The notes beneath the pieces are model-generated. The model had not been told where the DNA came from. It saw only the letters and a list, made by a program, of their open reading frames with translations, and ran no database searches. This document shows, in pieces, positions 62,316 through 64,000 of a stretch of DNA of 64,000 nucleotides (the first letter of the stretch is position 1; each line of letters begins with the position of its first letter). The translations under genes and the position numbers were made by a program. Source of the stretch: an uncultured Alphaproteobacteria bacterium (GTDB lineage Bacteria > Pseudomonadota > Alphaproteobacteria > CAAHEQ01 > UBA3637); the NCBI GenBank assembly GCA_937888725.1, contig CALARE010000010.1:1-64000 (forward strand), read 5' to 3'.

Positions 62316-62644
62316 ACTGCTTCTTCTTTATTATCTTCTTCATTTAACGTATCAGCAAGAGATGTGATTTTTTCAGCCAATACTGTAATTGAGTTTGCAA
62401 TTTGTTTTTGATTCTCTAAAAAAGAATCCACATTTACATTTTTTTCAAGTTGACTTTTTTCTTCCGCCAACAAAAGACAAAGCATGGCGAGTAATTGTCC
62501 CTCTTGCATAAACCCAATTGATTTCAACAATTTTTCAGCTCGTGCATCTAAATTTCCAGCGAGCGTTTCCATATACGCCTCTTGCCCATCAGCACAAGAA
62601 AATTTATAATATCTGCCACCAATTTTTAAAGAAACAACAGCCAT
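62312..62644 (-). CDS. zapA: Cell division protein ZapA
   Basis: A 110-residue FtsZ-ring stabiliser: VSLKIGGRYYKFSCADGQEAYMETLAGNLDARAEKLL is the family N-terminal domain (shown by its core), followed by a C-terminal coiled coil. It shares a base with the stop of the preceding gene. No 6S RNA gene lies beside it, unlike in many other alphaproteobacteria. Confidence 0.9.
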   Translation of the reverse strand: MAVVSLKIGGRYYKFSCADGQEAYMETLAGNLDARAEKLLKSIGFMQEGQLLAMLCLLLAEEKSQLEKNVNVDSFLENQKQIANSITVLAEKITSLADTLNEEDNKEEAV

Positions 62645-62838
62645 TATTCACCTCCTTGATTTTGATGATACGTTGCCAAGGCATTATCAATACGCATATA
62701 AGTTTTGCGGATAATATTTTTTAATTCTTCGACTTTATGGACAGCTTGCTCCTTATCTTTTTTGGTTTGATGCAACGCTGTTTCCAATTTAACAACAGCT
62801 TGTTCTAATTGATTAACCGCATTTTTAATTTCTTCCAT
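62644..62838 (-). CDS. Small coiled-coil protein (DUF4164-like) upstream of zapA
   Basis: A 64-residue, almost entirely coiled-coil protein (heptads of Leu/Val/Ile from residue 5 to 55). Proteins of this kind sit immediately before zapA in many alphaproteobacteria and are grouped as DUF4164. A role in division with ZapA is likely but unproved. The frame ends at the zapA start. Confidence 0.75.
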   Translation of the reverse strand: MEEIKNAVNQLEQAVVKLETALHQTKKDKEQAVHKVEELKNIIRKTYMRIDNALATYHQNQGGE

Positions 62839-62846
62839 TTTGTCAC

Positions 62847-63446
62847 CTATATATTTCGTCTTGCTTTAAATGCCAATTGCAATGTCCCATCATCTAAATA
62901 ATCAAGCTCACCACCGACAGGAACACCCCTTGAAAGCGTTGAGATATTCACATCAAACTCTGACAATCTATCAGACAAATAATGCACGGTTGTTTGCCCC
63001 TCAATTGAGGCGGGCAATGCAAGAACAACCTCTTTAACCGCCTTAGCAGCAACTTTTTCAACAAGCTCTTTAATCCGCAACTCATCAGGGCCAACCCCAT
63101 CTAATGCAGAAAGAACGCCACCCAAAACATGGTAAACCCCTTTAAAAACACCAGCTCTTTCAAGTGCCCACAAATCTGAAACGTCTTGCACAACACAAAC
63201 AACTGACGAATCTCGCTTAGTGTCTGAACAAATAGCACATGGAACACTTGTATCCATATTTCCACAACATGGGCAAGGCTGGACACGTTCTAAAACGGCC
63301 TGCATGGCTGCCACTAATGGTACAAATTTACTTTCCTTTTGTTTTAATAACGACAAAACTGCCCGCCTTGCAGATCGAGGTCCCAAAGCAGGCAATTTTG
63401 AAAGCAAACTGATTAATTGTTCTAACTCAGGTGCAGCCATTTTCAA
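62847..63446 (-). CDS. recR: Recombination protein RecR
   Basis: A 199-residue gap-repair protein working with RecF and RecO. Helix-hairpin-helix LSKLPALGPRSARRAVLSLL, a four-Cys zinc finger (CPCCGNMDTSVPCAIC), then a TOPRIM domain (VVCVVQDVSDLWALE, and the RGVPVGGELDYLDDGTL end). It follows ebfC by three bases. Confidence 0.97.
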   Translation of the reverse strand: MKMAAPELEQLISLLSKLPALGPRSARRAVLSLLKQKESKFVPLVAAMQAVLERVQPCPCCGNMDTSVPCAICSDTKRDSSVVCVVQDVSDLWALERAGVFKGVYHVLGGVLSALDGVGPDELRIKELVEKVAAKAVKEVVLALPASIEGQTTVHYLSDRLSEFDVNISTLSRGVPVGGELDYLDDGTLQLAFKARRNI

Positions 63447-63449
63447 CCT

Positions 63450-63773
63450 TTAGAATGGCATTTTAAAACCAGCGGGCAATCCAAGTGAAGATTGGATTCG
63501 CTCCATCTCAGATGCCATTGTTTTTTCAACATTTTCAAAAGCTGACCGCATAGCAATCAAAACCAAATCTTCCAATGTTTCCGTATCTTGGGCATCCACA
63601 ACAGCTGGATTAATTGAAACAGAAACAGGCATATGTTTCCCCGTTACAACCACTTTAACAGCTCCATTTGCAGCAACACCTTCAAACTCTTGTTTTTCCA
63701 TCTTTTGTTGCAAAATAGTCATTTGAGATTGAACCATTTGAGCTTTTTTCATTAAATCACCAATATTACGCAT
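63450..63773 (-). CDS. YbaB/EbfC nucleoid-associated protein
   Basis: A 107-residue small DNA-binding protein: MRNIGDLMKKAQMVQSQM, a central beta-sheet (VKVVVTGKHMPVSVSINP) and a C-terminal helix, as in EbfC. It is normally encoded between dnaX and recR. Here recR follows, but dnaX is not directly upstream: the gene there ends in a Gly-rich tail. Confidence 0.93.
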   Translation of the reverse strand: MRNIGDLMKKAQMVQSQMTILQQKMEKQEFEGVAANGAVKVVVTGKHMPVSVSINPAVVDAQDTETLEDLVLIAMRSAFENVEKTMASEMERIQSSLGLPAGFKMPF

Positions 63774-63938
63774 ATTTTTCTCCTTAAAAATTATAAAAAA
63801 GTTACATTTGAGGTTATTATAGAAAAAAAACTTTCAAAAGTAAATTATTATCTTTCATTTTTAACAAAAAGATTTAAGAAAAAAGACTCGTTTTAAGCTT
63901 TTTTTATTTTATTTTCCTTTAATGAAATTGAGAGCGGT

Positions 63939-64000
63939 TTAAAAACCGCCTCCACCTCCGCCTCCAGAACCACCTCCAGAACAGCCACCATCCGAAAATC
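63939..64000 (-). CDS. C-terminal end of a gene with a Gly-rich tail (partial)
   Basis: The frame continues past the window edge. Its last residues read FSDGGCSGGGSGGGGGGGF, then TAA at 63939-63941. Cys- and Gly-rich tails of this sort end several membrane proteins (for example TPM-domain proteins), but a family cannot be set from 19 residues. A short GCGGTTT/AAACCGC hairpin overlaps the stop. The 63774-63938 gap holds no gene I can support. Confidence 0.6.
   Translation of the reverse strand, partial: FSDGGCSGGGSGGGGGGGF

Overview
The window is one contiguous stretch of a low-GC, gene-dense bacterial chromosome. The genes point to an alphaproteobacterium. There is a CtrA cell-cycle regulator with a TTAA-N7-TTAA box in its own promoter region, an ELM1-family protein, the rpmF-plsX-fabH-ihfA-merR cluster, a DUF4164-like gene next to zapA, and a dnaK promoter of GTTG-N18-CCTATAT form. 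The low GC and several poorly conserved proteins (ankyrin, PcfJ/leucine-rich-repeat, autotransporter) suggest a host-associated or gut lineage; that lineage guess is inference. No prophage, insertion sequence, CRISPR array or rRNA operon was seen, and no chromosome origin despite dnaN-recF-gyrB.

Layout. 0-5 kb: a small membrane protein, a YgjP-like metalloprotease, a cell-wall amidase, and ribonuclease E/G with a structured leader. 4.9-6.6 kb: tRNA-Glu(CTC), followed by a short accessory patch with a GNAT remnant, a degenerate prephenate-dehydratase-like protein and a serine recombinase. 6.6-13 kb: alanine racemase, a transglutaminase-like protein, a stand-alone NrdD C-terminal domain, a small outer-membrane barrel with a GANTC-rich upstream region, ctrA divergent from an ankyrin gene, DedA and a glycine-zipper lipoprotein. 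13-19 kb: an unknown membrane-anchored protein, then gyrB, recF and dnaN (one minus-strand operon). 19-29 kb: a Lon-like protease, a PcfJ-like/LRR protein, an ankyrin protein, dnaJ and dnaK. 29-38 kb: ftsB, ampG, typA, tsaC, a PEBP protein, a HAD hydrolase, an autotransporter and a DUF2130 protein. 38-41 kb: an Asn/Gln-rich micro-gene with symmetric promoter repeats, and pckG. 41-51 kb: bamD-recN-ligA, a YdbH-like protein, then rpmF-plsX-fabH-ihfA-merR. 51-59 kb: an 11-codon Cys-rich micro-gene, a lipoprotein hydrolase, ELM1, a glycosyltransferase, a type 4 uracil-DNA glycosylase, a kinase-like protein, a phosphoethanolamine transferase, an MtaD-like deaminase and TerC. 59.7-64 kb: ampD, ruvC, yebC, a YmdB-type phosphoesterase, zapA, a DUF4164-like protein, recR, ebfC, and the Gly-rich tail of a gene running off the end.

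Functionally this is mostly core housekeeping: replication and repair (dnaN, recF, gyrB, recN, ligA, ruvC, recR, UDG), envelope building and recycling (two amidases, alr, ampG, bamD, YdbH-like, EptA-like), lipid synthesis (plsX, fabH) and cell-cycle control (ctrA, ftsB, zapA). The least explained parts are small: two micro-genes below usual length cut-offs, a five-site GANTC cluster, palindromic or repeated promoter elements, and two large proteins with unusual domain combinations. Many genes overlap or abut, and several convergent pairs share one bidirectional terminator.
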